From assembly GCF_000482245.1 (NCBI RefSeq), contig NZ_AWNH01000112.1, positions 248,001 through 312,000 of the forward strand: 64,000 nucleotides of DNA. Reading direction: 5' to 3'. The DNA comes from Leptolyngbya sp. Heron Island J (GTDB lineage: Bacteria; Cyanobacteriota; Cyanobacteriia; Phormidesmidales; Phormidesmidaceae). Within the stretch, counting starts at the first letter, position 1. Each line of letters begins with the position of its first letter. Below the pieces are notes generated by a model, which saw only the letters and a program-made list of their open reading frames with translations, made no database searches and was not told the origin of the DNA. Below are positions 29,109-39,085 of this stretch, piece by piece. The translations under genes and the position numbers were made by a program.

Positions 29109-29606
29109 ATGAGAATACAACCCAGAAAGTCGCTGATTAAAATAGAGAGTAGAGATTGGCTAACTAATGCAGTGATTGCCACAGATACGATCAAAGCCCG
29201 CACGGTGATCTATCAAAGCCAGGAGTTTTTGATTTTACCTAAACCCAACTACCAAACGGTTCAAATAGCTGACAATGCTCATATCATAGATCATGTCTTT
29301 GCTAATCTGAATCATCATTGTTCCCCAAATACCTTTATCGATGTCTCTGATTTCTCTCTTGTTGCTGAAAGAGATATAGAACAGGGAGAAGAGTTAACAT
29401 TTGCTTATTTTACTACAGAAGTAAAGCTCGATAGGCCATTTTATTGCCAGTGCAATTCATCCAACTGTATTGGTAATATCCTAGGTGCGTCTCAAATGCC
29501 CTTTAAATCTCTAATGTCTTATTCTCTTAGTCATCATGTTTTGAATTTAACTAAATTTGCAAGTTCAGAGCGGTATCAAGCTTATGAATTAGGGCCGCAG
29601 CATTAA
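29109..29606 (+). CDS. SET-domain protein methyltransferase with post-SET motif
   Basis: 165-aa SET protein. Seen: NHHCSPNTFID near residue 68 (the NHxCxPN SAM-binding motif), AERDIEQGEELTFAYF near residue 92 (catalytic tyrosine region), and a post-SET Cys cluster CQCNSSNC near residue 115. This size and layout are those of small bacterial SET enzymes, which methylate lysine side chains in proteins. It is the last gene of the NRPS-like locus, 29 bases after the ArpA-like gene, and is followed by a strong terminator. Its substrate is unknown: a partner protein, a carrier-bound amino acid or a free amino acid are possible. Confidence 0.82.
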   Translation: MRIQPRKSLIKIESRDWLTNAVIATDTIKARTVIYQSQEFLILPKPNYQTVQIADNAHIIDHVFANLNHHCSPNTFIDVSDFSLVAERDIEQGEELTFAYFTTEVKLDRPFYCQCNSSNCIGNILGASQMPFKSLMSYSLSHHVLNLTKFASSERYQAYELGPQH

Positions 29607-29767
29607 GTTTGCCTGTGATGGACGTCAAGGCATGCGTTAGAAATCTGTGGTGCATGAACCTATTGGACTGGTTAACATGTGTATTGAGCGACCTGATGAG
29701 AATATTCGGGTGACAAAGCTAACAGCCATCACATCGTTAATCATTGATTAGTCAGGGCATCCTAAAG

Positions 29768-29822
29768 TACAGTTTGAAGTCTGACACCCCTACCCAGGTG
29801 AGATGTTAGACTTCAAACTGTA
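29768..29822 (+). terminator. Terminator of the NRPS/ArpA-like/SET locus
   Basis: Perfect 15-bp inverted repeat: TACAGTTTGAAGTCT (29768-29782) and AGACTTCAAACTGTA (29808-29822), followed by TTTGTTT. It lies 162 bases after the SET stop and just before the next gene, closing the three-gene unit. Confidence 0.8.
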
Positions 29823-29857
29823 TTTGTTTACCTGATCAAACACAACCTGCAATCAGA

Positions 29858-32587
29858 ATGTCAAACGACGTTAAGGTTAATAGGGGATACCAGGTTCAAG
29901 GCATACCCTTAAAGTTGGCATTAATTGTGCCATTTGTTCTGCAGATTTTTACCGCTGTAGGGTTAGTCGGATATCTCTCTTTTCGGAATGGCCAAAAGGC
30001 AGTTAATCAGCTGGCCTTAAAGCTGAGTGCAGAGATCGGCGACCGAGTTGATCAGCATCTAGATGCTTATTTGGAATTACCTCATCAGCTGGGTGATATT
30101 AGCGTTGATGCCTTAACAACGGGGTTGCTGGATATTAAAGATTTTGACCGTACGGGTCGTTATCTATGGAAACAAGCCCAGGTACATGAGAATTTTACAT
30201 TTCTTGGATATTACTTGCAAACGGGTGAAGGCGTTGCTGCCCAGCGTTGGCCCCCTGGTTCTGGGGTTAACATTGTGGAGCATTCCCTAGCAGATGGCAA
30301 AGACTATAACTATGCTACTGATAGTCAAGGAAGCCGTACTGATTTGCTTGATGCGACCGAGTACTATGCTCCTGCAGATGATTGGTATGTAGAAGCGGTC
30401 AAGGCTGGGAAACCAACCTGGAGTAGTGTTTATACAGCAGATGGGTTTGAAGATTATGTGGCAGCATCTGCGACGTTTCCCATTTATGACCAAGCTCAGG
30501 CTATTTTAGGCGTCTTTGCAGTTGATTTAATTTTAACCGATATCAGCAATTTTCTAAAGGAGTTAGATATTAGCCCCCATGGTAAGGTGACCATCATTGA
30601 ACGAACTGGTCTGCTTATTGGTAATTCTGTTTCTATACCGACATATCGCATAGTAGATGGCGAAGCTGAGCGGTTGCATATCCTTGATAGTGAAGATATG
30701 TCGGTTCAAGCAACAGCTCAATTTTTGACAACAGAATTTGGTGATTTTGAAAATATTGCGGAGAATCAGCAACTCGAGTTTCTGATTGATGGCTCTCGAC
30801 AGTTTGTACAGGTTGTACCTTGGCGTGATGACTATGGCTTGGACTGGTTAGTTATTGTTACTATTCCAGAATCTGACTTTATGGGGCAGATCAATGCCAA
30901 TACTCGCAATACGATTGTGCTGTGTATTGCAGCGCTGATAATTGCAACTTTACTCGGAATTTTGACTTCAAGGTGGATTACGTCTCCAATTAATCGTTTA
31001 AATCTGGCGAGTCAGGCTATTGCTGCCGGGGATCTTGATCAAGCCCTTGAGGTCAAGGGGCTTCGAGAACTGCGTGGGTTATCTTCTGCGTTCAATCAAA
31101 TGGCCGAACAAATTAAAGACTCCTTTGAGATGTTGGAAACCCGTGTAGCTGAGCGCACCGCGCAGCTGGCAGAAGCTAAGGAACGAGCAGATTCTGCTAA
31201 CCTGGCCAAAAGTGAGTTTTTGGCTAACATGAGCCATGAACTGAGAACGCCGCTAAACGGTATTCTAGGCTACTCTCAAATCTTGCAGTTTCAAAAAAAT
31301 CGTCCTGAAAAAGATCGTAAAAGTATTGAAACTATTGCTCAATGTGGTAATCATCTTTTAACGCTAATTAATGACGTTTTAGATATTTCTAAAATTGAGG
31401 CTCGTAAGCTTGAACTCAATCCTAAACCGTTTCACTTTCCATCTTTTTTACAAGGTGTGGTCGAAATTTGTCGTATTCGAGCCGAGCAGAAAAATCTGCC
31501 GCTTGTGTTTGAGGCTCTCGATACGTTGCCTCCAGGTATTGTTGCAGATGAAAAACGTCTGCGCCAGGTTTTGTTAAATCTGATTGGTAACGCGGTTAAG
31601 TTTACACACACAGGTAGTGTCCATCTCAGAGTTGCGACTCAATCTGATCCTGATGTTGCAACTCTGACACGTCTGCATTTTGCTATTGAAGATACTGGCA
31701 TTGGTATTGATGCTGATAACCTTGGCAAGATCTTTGAGCCGTTTGAGCAGACGGATAATACTAAACATGTGATTGAAGGAACCGGGTTAGGCCTTGCCAT
31801 CAGTCAAAAAATCATAGAACTTATGGATAGCCGTATCCAGGTTAAAAGCACGCTGGGTATGGGCAGTACCTTTGAGTTCACGGTTTCCTTTCCCCTGGCA
31901 GAGGACTGGATACAGGCTGATCTGCAACATCAGGAGCTGGGTCAGCTGATTGGCTATGAGGGCGGACGTAGAAAAATTTTAGTCGTTGATGATCGTTGGG
32001 AAAATCGATCTGTGATCGTCAATTTACTTGAACCGCTTGGCTTTGAACTCCTTGAGGCCCAAGATGGTGAGGATGGATTAACCAAGGCACAAGCATTTTT
32101 ACCAGACTTAATCGTTACGGATTTATTGATGCCTAACCTGAATGGTTATGAATTCCTCAAACAGCTTCGGGATCTAGCTGAGTTTCAATCAGTACCCATC
32201 ATTGCGTCTTCAGCCCATTTATCTGGTATTGAACGGCAAGACTGTACTGAGGCTGGATTTAATAGCTTCTTAGCTAAGCCGATCAAAGCACCCGAATTGA
32301 TCGGGCAGCTGCAGCAACTTCTAAAGCTAGATTGGCGATACGACCTCAAATCTGAAAAGCAATCGTCTGACATGGCATCGACGATGATTGTACCTGCATC
32401 GGACGTGCTCATACCGCTTTATGAAGCTGCTGAAAGAGGTTATATTGCAGATATTCAAGATGAGATTGCTCGACTTCGGCAGCTCAGTCCGGATTACACA
32501 ATTTTTGTTGATAAATTGCTCAAATTAGTTGATGAGTTTGATGATGAAGGAATTGTTCAACTGGTAAAACCCCATATAAACTTTTAA
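29858..32587 (+). CDS. Hybrid sensor histidine kinase/response regulator with dCache sensor
   Basis: 909-aa membrane protein. A transmembrane helix (about 19-40), a large extracytoplasmic dCache-type sensor (about 45-345) and a second helix (about 348-368) are followed by HAMP (to about 425) and a coiled coil. HisKA has phospho-acceptor His460 in [11 protein letters not shown]. HATPase_c has [15 protein letters not shown] and GTGLGLAI. A receiver domain starts near residue 706 (KILVVDD) with Asp755 in IVTDLLMP. About 80 residues follow the receiver without a recognised Hpt motif. The next plus-strand gene is also a receiver-kinase, so a phosphorelay between them is possible. Confidence 0.92.
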   Translation: MSNDVKVNRGYQVQGIPLKLALIVPFVLQIFTAVGLVGYLSFRNGQKAVNQLALKLSAEIGDRVDQHLDAYLELPHQLGDISVDALTTGLLDIKDFDRTGRYLWKQAQVHENFTFLGYYLQTGEGVAAQRWPPGSGVNIVEHSLADGKDYNYATDSQGSRTDLLDATEYYAPADDWYVEAVKAGKPTWSSVYTADGFEDYVAASATFPIYDQAQAILGVFAVDLILTDISNFLKELDISPHGKVTIIERTGLLIGNSVSIPTYRIVDGEAERLHILDSEDMSVQATAQFLTTEFGDFENIAENQQLEFLIDGSRQFVQVVPWRDDYGLDWLVIVTIPESDFMGQINANTRNTIVLCIAALIIATLLGILTSRWITSPINRLNLASQAIAAGDLDQALEVKGLRELRGLSSAFNQMAEQIKDSFEMLETRVAERTAQLAEAKERADSANLAKSEFLANMSHELRTPLNGILGYSQILQFQKNRPEKDRKSIETIAQCGNHLLTLINDVLDISKIEARKLELNPKPFHFPSFLQGVVEICRIRAEQKNLPLVFEALDTLPPGIVADEKRLRQVLLNLIGNAVKFTHTGSVHLRVATQSDPDVATLTRLHFAIEDTGIGIDADNLGKIFEPFEQTDNTKHVIEGTGLGLAISQKIIELMDSRIQVKSTLGMGSTFEFTVSFPLAEDWIQADLQHQELGQLIGYEGGRRKILVVDDRWENRSVIVNLLEPLGFELLEAQDGEDGLTKAQAFLPDLIVTDLLMPNLNGYEFLKQLRDLAEFQSVPIIASSAHLSGIERQDCTEAGFNSFLAKPIKAPELIGQLQQLLKLDWRYDLKSEKQSSDMASTMIVPASDVLIPLYEAAERGYIADIQDEIARLRQLSPDYTIFVDKLLKLVDEFDDEGIVQLVKPHINF

Positions 32588-32723
32588 GGTATATGAGCTT
32601 CTATTGGTGAGACACCTACTTTGGGGCAATCTAAATCTACTCGATTAGCTAAAAAAAGCGTCGCTTGTTTTGATAGTGATTGACGTGGTTTTCATGATGT
32701 TTTTCTTTGGACCTCGCTAGACC

Positions 32724-34043
32724 ATGTTGAGTTCCCAACAAGGTGAGATTTTGATTGTTGACGATATTCCGACTAATATTAAGCTCCTCTATGAGGTTCT
32801 GCAGCAATCTAACTACAAGGTCTCAATTGCTAAGAATGCGGAGAGTGCCTTTAAGAAACTAGAGAAAATTTTACCGGATCTGATTCTACTGGATGTGATG
32901 ATGCCAGGGCTGGATGGGTTCGAGGTGTGCAAAAAGCTGAAGCGCAATCCTAAAACCCAAGATATTCCGGTCATTTTTATGACGGCTTTGACTGATGAAG
33001 TTGATAAGGTTAAAGGGCTTAGTATCGGGGCTGTTGATTATATTACTAAACCTATCCATCCCGATGAGGTATTAGCTCGCATTAAAGTACACTTGACGTT
33101 GCGTCATACGCAAATGCAGCTACTCAGTGAAATTACTGAGAGAAAACAAGCGGAACGGGAATTGCATCATGCGCTTAGTGAGTTGCAAAAGACACAAATA
33201 CAGCTGGTGCATAATGAAAAAATGTTGAGTCTGGGGCAACTTGTTGCTGGTGTTGCTCATGAAATCAATAATCCGGTCAATTTTATTCATGCCAATCTAC
33301 ACCATGCTGAGCGTTATGTAGAGGATCTATTGGATATTATTGGGCTCTACAAACAGTATGTTCCCAACCCTCCAAAAGAAATTTCCGATAAGATAACCGA
33401 GATTGATCTTGACTATCTTGAAAAAGATTTAGTCAAAATCTTAAACTCGATGAGTCTTGGTACTAGCCGTATCTGCGATATTGTATTTTCCCTACGCAAC
33501 TTTTCTCGTCATCACGAGGCAGAAGTGAAGCAGGCGGATATCCATGAGGGTATTGATAGTACCCTGACGATCTTGCAAGGTAGCTTGCAACGTGACAATA
33601 GTTACCCTGATATTCAAATTGTTAAAGATTATGGCTCACTACCGTTGATTGAATGCTGTGTGGGGCAGCTGAATCAGGTCTTTATGAATCTGTTGAGCAA
33701 TGCTATTGAAGCTGCCAATGAGCGGGATGCTGCTTTGACGGTGGCAGAAGCGATCGCAGATCCTAGCGTGATTAAAATTTCAACCATGGTCAAGAATCAA
33801 CGACTGTTGATTCAGATTGTGGATAATGGCTTAGGTATTCCTGAGGATTTGCGATCGCAAATCTTTAATCCCTTTTTTACCACCAAGGACGTTGGCAAAG
33901 GCACTGGTATGGGGCTGTCAATCAGCTATGGCATTATCACTGAGACCCATAAAGGTAAACTCTGGTGTGAGCCCAATGTAGATCAGCCGGGCACCCGATT
34001 TTGTATTGAACTGCCAATCCCATCAGAGCAAGTGTCGGTGTAA
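32724..34043 (+). CDS. Receiver-histidine kinase (REC-HisKA-HATPase)
   Basis: 439-aa soluble protein. An N-terminal receiver (residues about 8-125) has phospho-acceptor Asp57 in [14 protein letters not shown] short coiled coil leads to HisKA with His179 in [12 protein letters not shown]. HATPase_c has [18 protein letters not shown] and GTGMGLSI. The kinase core resembles that of the kinase ending at 17051 (same EINNP box and long H-N spacing). It lies 136 bases after the dCache hybrid kinase and may take phosphate from its receiver. The output target is not visible. Confidence 0.9.
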   Translation: MLSSQQGEILIVDDIPTNIKLLYEVLQQSNYKVSIAKNAESAFKKLEKILPDLILLDVMMPGLDGFEVCKKLKRNPKTQDIPVIFMTALTDEVDKVKGLSIGAVDYITKPIHPDEVLARIKVHLTLRHTQMQLLSEITERKQAERELHHALSELQKTQIQLVHNEKMLSLGQLVAGVAHEINNPVNFIHANLHHAERYVEDLLDIIGLYKQYVPNPPKEISDKITEIDLDYLEKDLVKILNSMSLGTSRICDIVFSLRNFSRHHEAEVKQADIHEGIDSTLTILQGSLQRDNSYPDIQIVKDYGSLPLIECCVGQLNQVFMNLLSNAIEAANERDAALTVAEAIADPSVIKISTMVKNQRLLIQIVDNGLGIPEDLRSQIFNPFFTTKDVGKGTGMGLSISYGIITETHKGKLWCEPNVDQPGTRFCIELPIPSEQVSV

Positions 34044-34187
34044 AACCTCGGGTGTCAGCCACCTGCGCTTCCAGATATAAAGAACTGCTGAGATTGAGTC
34101 AGTTAATGGGTGACGCCCTGCTAACATCTGCAATAACCTTGGCGTCATTAAAATTTCCTAGCTGTACCATTATTAGCTGGAGGACAT

Positions 34188-35444
34188 ATGGGGACCTGGA
34201 TTAAGGAAACTGATAAAGCTATTTATCTGATGGAAGGTGGGCACTATCGACAAAAAATCGATAAGTCTCCGCACCAAGGGGAAGTGGAGGGTGAAACCTT
34301 TTTTAGAACTGAAGTACTTAAGGAATGGCTGAATAGCGACGAGCCACCGGGATTTTTTCTGGTTTCTGCAGGTACTGATACGGATGAACCTGAGCCCTTG
34401 CCCGTAACCCCTCCGCCTGTGAGTCCAAGTATTAGATTTACTAAGGTGCCTGCTCTGGTCAAAATCTATCACCCTTATCAACTAGCGGGTACCGCCAGTG
34501 ATGACCTGGTGGGCGAGACCGTTAGCCTATATGTTGACAACAATCAAACTGCTATTGCAACAACAAAAGTCAACGATAGTAAACAGTGGGTGTTTCAATC
34601 TATTTTCTTAGCAGTGCCCAAACCTCAGCTACGACGGCTAAAGGTCGTAGCTGGCCAGGTAACAGACGTTGCTTCCCTAACCCTAACTCCTTACATTGAA
34701 AAGCATCCAGGTGCTAAGAAGCTGGCTTTGAGTGCCAGCGTTGGGGCCGGTGGTGCTAATCGGGCCAGCGATGTTAAACGGGTGCGCGAGCGGTTGGTGG
34801 ATCTGGGATATGATTCTGCCAGCGGTAGTTCGATGGATGCTTTGATCCGGGCTATTCAGTTGTTTCAAACCGCGATTTCAGGTAGCACTACCATTCGCGG
34901 TGACGGTCGCATAGATGTTGGTTTTAGTACCCAACAATTTTTAGAAGCGGCCAATGCGCCTCAATGGATGCGCATGCCGGGTCAGGGGGTGGGCTTCTAC
35001 AACGTTGAGGTGCTCGACCAGCCAAGGGATACCCACGACTACGGCATCGACTGGATTAGTAATGTGATTCGAGCGGCGGGTATTCACTATGAGCTGGCCT
35101 ATCGCAAAAATCGATCAGAGGTGGCTCCCATTGCCATTAACGATGTGAGTTTGCCCAATGGGGGGAAGACTCCCGACCATGCTGGACACCAAAGCGGCAA
35201 TGCAGGGGATGTGGTGCTACCGCGTAAGGGGGGGCGATTTGGGAATACGCGATGGTCGAACGCTAACTATGATCGCGAAGCGACGGAGGAGATTTTGAAA
35301 GCGTTGCGGGCGCAGCCCTGGGTCAATAAAGGAACACTGTATTTTAATGATCCGGTTTTGATTAAAAAAGGGCTATGTCGAAAGGTTAGTGGTCATGATG
35401 ACCATATTCATTTTGAAATTGATGTGCCCCCAAAAATTGATTAA
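34188..35444 (+). CDS. MepA-like LAS metallopeptidase with peptidoglycan-binding-like domain
   Basis: 418-aa protein. The N-terminal about 165 residues, including an Ig-like part, are unassigned. Residues about 175-255 look like a peptidoglycan-binding helical repeat (VKRVRERLVDLGYD). The C-terminal part has His331, His334 and Asp341 in PDHAGHQSGNAGDVV and His403, His406 and His408 in GHDDHIHFE, the metal and catalytic pattern of LAS enzymes such as MepA, which cut peptidoglycan cross-links. The start at 34188 is supported by GGAGG 5 bases before. No signal peptide is seen, which is odd for a wall enzyme; export by another route or an internal or phage-like role is possible. It is convergent with a cheW gene, 8 bases apart. 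Confidence 0.72.
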   Translation: MGTWIKETDKAIYLMEGGHYRQKIDKSPHQGEVEGETFFRTEVLKEWLNSDEPPGFFLVSAGTDTDEPEPLPVTPPPVSPSIRFTKVPALVKIYHPYQLAGTASDDLVGETVSLYVDNNQTAIATTKVNDSKQWVFQSIFLAVPKPQLRRLKVVAGQVTDVASLTLTPYIEKHPGAKKLALSASVGAGGANRASDVKRVRERLVDLGYDSASGSSMDALIRAIQLFQTAISGSTTIRGDGRIDVGFSTQQFLEAANAPQWMRMPGQGVGFYNVEVLDQPRDTHDYGIDWISNVIRAAGIHYELAYRKNRSEVAPIAINDVSLPNGGKTPDHAGHQSGNAGDVVLPRKGGRFGNTRWSNANYDREATEEILKALRAQPWVNKGTLYFNDPVLIKKGLCRKVSGHDDHIHFEIDVPPKID

Positions 35445-35452
35445 GGTCAGGC

Positions 35453-35920
35453 TCAAGCGCTGAGCGGCTGACCAATGCTATGTTGAAATACTGCATGGAC
35501 ATCTAGCAATAATAGGGTGCGATCGCTCTCCTTTTCAGACACAATAGCCATGTGACTGATCCAATTTGTTTTGTGATCAAATGGAGTTTCCAGGGCTACT
35601 GGTTTAAAGATTGTTAGCGGTAGCTCAATCAGGTCAGGAGGCTGCTCTAGGGCAATCCCCCATAGCTCTTTTTGCGGATTTCGGACCACCACTAAAAACG
35701 GGGCATAGTCTGGAGCAGATACATGGCCCACTTCTTGATACAAATTGACCAGACGGATAGTGTGAGAGCCCAGCTGGACTAAGCCAATGCCAACAGTACC
35801 CCCCTGGGTAGCAGGAGGACAGTTAACGATTCTCAAGATGGCGGTTACAGGCAATAAAAACCAGTAGTCAGCCACGTCAAAGATAATAAATTTTCCGGTT
35901 TCTGCTGTTGGAGTATCCAT
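35453..35920 (-). CDS. CheW-like adaptor, last gene of phototaxis operon
   Basis: 155-aa single CheW domain: FIIFDVADYWFLLPVTAILRI at the start, GIGLVQLGSHTIRLVNLYQ near residue 45, and LLLLDVHAVF near the end. It would couple the MCP to CheA, or compete with the first CheW of the operon. It is 94 bases downstream of the hybrid cheA. Two CheW copies (this and 42318-42863) flank the receptor and kinase genes. It is quite diverged from the other copy. Confidence 0.83.
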   Translation of the reverse strand: MDTPTAETGKFIIFDVADYWFLLPVTAILRIVNCPPATQGGTVGIGLVQLGSHTIRLVNLYQEVGHVSAPDYAPFLVVVRNPQKELWGIALEQPPDLIELPLTIFKPVALETPFDHKTNWISHMAIVSEKESDRTLLLLDVHAVFQHSIGQPLSA

Positions 35921-36014
35921 AACAGTTCTATGGGAAGGAATGGGTGAATCATGCTGATTTGGGAGACTCTCGGGTCATTAATACTAGTCTTAGTCCATTA
36001 ATGCCCTTTGCCCC

Positions 36015-38999
36015 TTATTCACTTAGGACATTGTTGATGGTCGCTAAAAGTTGAGGCATCAGATAGGGCTTGGTCAGATAGTTGTTAGCCCCTAGATCCT
36101 CAGCTAGCTGTCGGTGTTTATTGCCTGTACGAGATGTCAGCATAATAGTTGGAATTGCCGCAATTTCAGGAATTTGCCGACGGGCTCTGAGAAAATCAAA
36201 GCCGTTCATCCCAGGCATTTCCAAATCGCATAAGATAGCCGTAACCTGAGAGTGATGCAGCTTTTGTAAAGCTTCGTTGCCCTCCTTCGCCTGGATCACC
36301 ATGTATCCAGACTTTTGTAAGCCTTGGGTCAGGGTGTTGCGTACCGTAATTGAGTCGTCTACCACTAAGATGGACTGCTTACCCGTCGGTTTGGGTGGAC
36401 GACGGGTGGGTGCAGGCTTAACGACCACCCCATGAGACTTTGGTGCTGACCGTTGTAAAGCCTCCAGGGTTAAAGCTGCCGCATCAATTACCAGACTCAG
36501 ACGGCCATCCGGCAGGATGCTACAGCCATAGATGTAATCTGGTATGGGTGTACTATTTCCCAGTGAGCGGATCACCAATTCCTGTTCTCCCAACAGCTGA
36601 TCGCTTTCTAGCCCGACAATCCGCTCATGGTGACGCATGAGAATAACTGGGTTAGCTCTTTCTACCGCTGGTTTAGTCTCTGGCCAGTAGTTGGGGGGAA
36701 GAGTGGCATGATAGGTAAGAGATTTTGTCAGTGAAATGAGGGGGATCAGACACTCTTTGCCATCAATCTGCCAACTTAAGACTTTATTGTTCTTACGGGT
36801 GCTGATCTGCTCAGGTTTAGGAATTAAGATTTGTTCAATAGCATCAGTCATAAATGTGTATAACGTTTCACCCGCCTGACAGACCAACAGTTTGGCAATG
36901 GTTAAGTTGGTAGGAATCTTCAGGGTAAAGCATGTTTCCTGATGCGGCTTATGGCTAATTGTGATCTGGCCCTGCAGGGCCTGGACCTGTGCCCGTGCGG
37001 CATCTAGCCCAAAACCTCTCCCTGAGAGATCGTTGACTTGAGCCGTCGTTGAAAAGCCGGGTCTAAAAATTAAATGACTGATTTGCTCGGGGGTGAGTTG
37101 TTGAGCTTCTGTTGGGGTGATCAGCTGTTGATAAATAGCTTTTTGACAAATCGCCTCAAGGTTTAAGCCTCGCCCATTGTCCCGAACGCTAATGTTGAGA
37201 TGATGCCCTTCTTGTTTAGCCGATAGCTGAATTTGGGCGCTGTCTTCTTTCTCTTGCTGTTGACGCTCCCATGGTTTTTCAATCCCGTGGTCAAACGCAT
37301 TGCGCACCAGATGCAGCAGTGGTTCATATAGCTTATCGGCAATCATTTTATCGACTAAAACATGTCCCCCTTCAATTGTTAGCTCCACAGGTTTGCCCTG
37401 CTGAGCGACCAAACGTCCCAGTACCTGGTGAAATCGTTGAAATATACTTTCGATTGGCTGCATCCTAGCCTCAACCAGAGTCTCTCGTAGGCTGTTAATT
37501 AGCCTCTGTTGTTTTTGGATTGTTTGGGTGCTGTGGCGGACAAACAGCTCAATCGCTTCAGCGCTTTCCAACTGTTGTACTAAGGTGTCCAAAGAGGATT
37601 GAACCTGTAACTGTAGTTCGCTGTAGTGGTCTAGTTCTAACGCATCAAACTGATGTTCGGTCGAGGGTGTGTGTGCCAGGGTATTGGTTACTGACGTGGC
37701 CTGGCTTTGTAGTTCGATTAACTGTCGTTGTTGCTGCCCTAGCTGTTTGAGTAATGTTTTGACGCTGACGGTTAGCTGTTCGTGGTAGAGCGTCTGTCGG
37801 TTTTGTTGAGTGAGAAGATCACCAATGGCGTGATTAATCTGTTCAAGATGGTCAACGGATACTTTCAGACTGGAAGTATGGGAAGTGGATCTCCCTGGTG
37901 GATCAGAGAGGACGGCGGGTGGCGGTCCGTCGGCTGAGAGTGATCTATTAGCCCCGTCGTTAACAACTTCTACATTAGGAGAGGTTGTGGTCAATAAGTC
38001 ATCGTTTGTTGTGAGCGGTGCGGCAATCGAGTCTGCAGCAGTGGGTGCGAGTAAATCATCAACGCCTCCTCCCTGATGGGGCAATGACTTGGCTGGCTGG
38101 GGTGAGGTTAACGTTTGAGGAGGGTGAGGCTTTGGTGGGGTAGCCGTACGTGGAATGGGTTGGTTAAGCGCATTCCACACTTGTCCAAGCCAGTTGTTTT
38201 TAGAAGGCTTGGGCGGTGTGGCCAGTTTTTTGAGCATCAGACTAGGCTCACCCCCACGGGTGCGATCGCCTTCTAGCACCTGACGCTGACCAGCCCGGTA
38301 GTCATCTAGGGCAATCTGGGCAATCTGTATCACCAGTTCGGGTCTACGATCCAGTGCTTTTAAGGTGGTGCGGACAATATCTCCAAACCCTGGTAGGTTA
38401 AAAGACTCGGCTAAGCCACTAAAGACATCAGCATGGGCTCGTAGCAGTGCAGTCAGTGCAGCTGGCTCGGGAGTCTCAAGGGCGTTCTCTAACTCCTGGA
38501 GACGTTTGTCGACACCCTTTTCAAAAACAGATTGGGTAATGTCTACCCCCAGGGCACTGGAGTTGGGTAAATCAACGTTTTGGCCAAATCGATTTCCCAG
38601 ATGGTTTTCCAGATTTGAGATCACATCGGCCATGCGTTCTAGAATACTGGACTCATCGATTTGAGTTGTTGCTGTTTGGGCTGATAGCAGCAGCTGTAGA
38701 CAGCTGTAGGCCTCAAAAATGAGCGATTCTACGGCCGGTGTCAGCGTTGCGTTGGGGTCACACAAGGCTCTAAACACATTCTCTAGGGAATGGGTGGTGG
38801 TTTTTATGTGTTCTAATCCAACACTGGCAGCGGCTCCTTTAAGGGTGTGGGCGGTTCGCATCAGCGCGTAGACCTTCTGGACACCAAAATCTTGGTGGAG
38901 GGTTTGCAGTTCATTGTCCATTTGCTGAAGCAGTTCAGACGCTTCTTGCAAAAAGTAGGCGGGGATCTGCTGGGAACTCACAGAATCAGAAGTCATCAT
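36015..38999 (-). CDS. Hybrid CheA histidine kinase with receiver (PixL/TaxAY-like)
   Basis: 994-aa chemotaxis-type kinase. Hpt domain with His51 in RTAHTLKGA. A long Pro/Thr-rich linker (about residues 260-380) precedes a dimerisation region. The HATPase has LVRNAFDHGIE, DNGRGL and GRGFGLDA, then the CheW-like P5 domain. A C-terminal receiver carries Asp925 in AILCDLEMPGMNG. A CheA-REC fusion is typical of cyanobacterial phototaxis systems (PixL, TaxAY). It is 86 bases downstream of the MCP gene and would control type IV pilus motors. The first Hpt helix looks normal; only one Hpt was recognised. Confidence 0.92.
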   Translation of the reverse strand: MMTSDSVSSQQIPAYFLQEASELLQQMDNELQTLHQDFGVQKVYALMRTAHTLKGAAASVGLEHIKTTTHSLENVFRALCDPNATLTPAVESLIFEAYSCLQLLLSAQTATTQIDESSILERMADVISNLENHLGNRFGQNVDLPNSSALGVDITQSVFEKGVDKRLQELENALETPEPAALTALLRAHADVFSGLAESFNLPGFGDIVRTTLKALDRRPELVIQIAQIALDDYRAGQRQVLEGDRTRGGEPSLMLKKLATPPKPSKNNWLGQVWNALNQPIPRTATPPKPHPPQTLTSPQPAKSLPHQGGGVDDLLAPTAADSIAAPLTTNDDLLTTTSPNVEVVNDGANRSLSADGPPPAVLSDPPGRSTSHTSSLKVSVDHLEQINHAIGDLLTQQNRQTLYHEQLTVSVKTLLKQLGQQQRQLIELQSQATSVTNTLAHTPSTEHQFDALELDHYSELQLQVQSSLDTLVQQLESAEAIELFVRHSTQTIQKQQRLINSLRETLVEARMQPIESIFQRFHQVLGRLVAQQGKPVELTIEGGHVLVDKMIADKLYEPLLHLVRNAFDHGIEKPWERQQQEKEDSAQIQLSAKQEGHHLNISVRDNGRGLNLEAICQKAIYQQLITPTEAQQLTPEQISHLIFRPGFSTTAQVNDLSGRGFGLDAARAQVQALQGQITISHKPHQETCFTLKIPTNLTIAKLLVCQAGETLYTFMTDAIEQILIPKPEQISTRKNNKVLSWQIDGKECLIPLISLTKSLTYHATLPPNYWPETKPAVERANPVILMRHHERIVGLESDQLLGEQELVIRSLGNSTPIPDYIYGCSILPDGRLSLVIDAAALTLEALQRSAPKSHGVVVKPAPTRRPPKPTGKQSILVVDDSITVRNTLTQGLQKSGYMVIQAKEGNEALQKLHHSQVTAILCDLEMPGMNGFDFLRARRQIPEIAAIPTIMLTSRTGNKHRQLAEDLGANNYLTKPYLMPQLLATINNVLSE

Positions 39000-39085
39000 T
39001 CACTGAAAACGAAATTGCTATGGCATTCAGACGGTCGGCAGCGTATCTCCGGTGGGAAGACGCTGCCAAGTAAGACAGTTAGACT

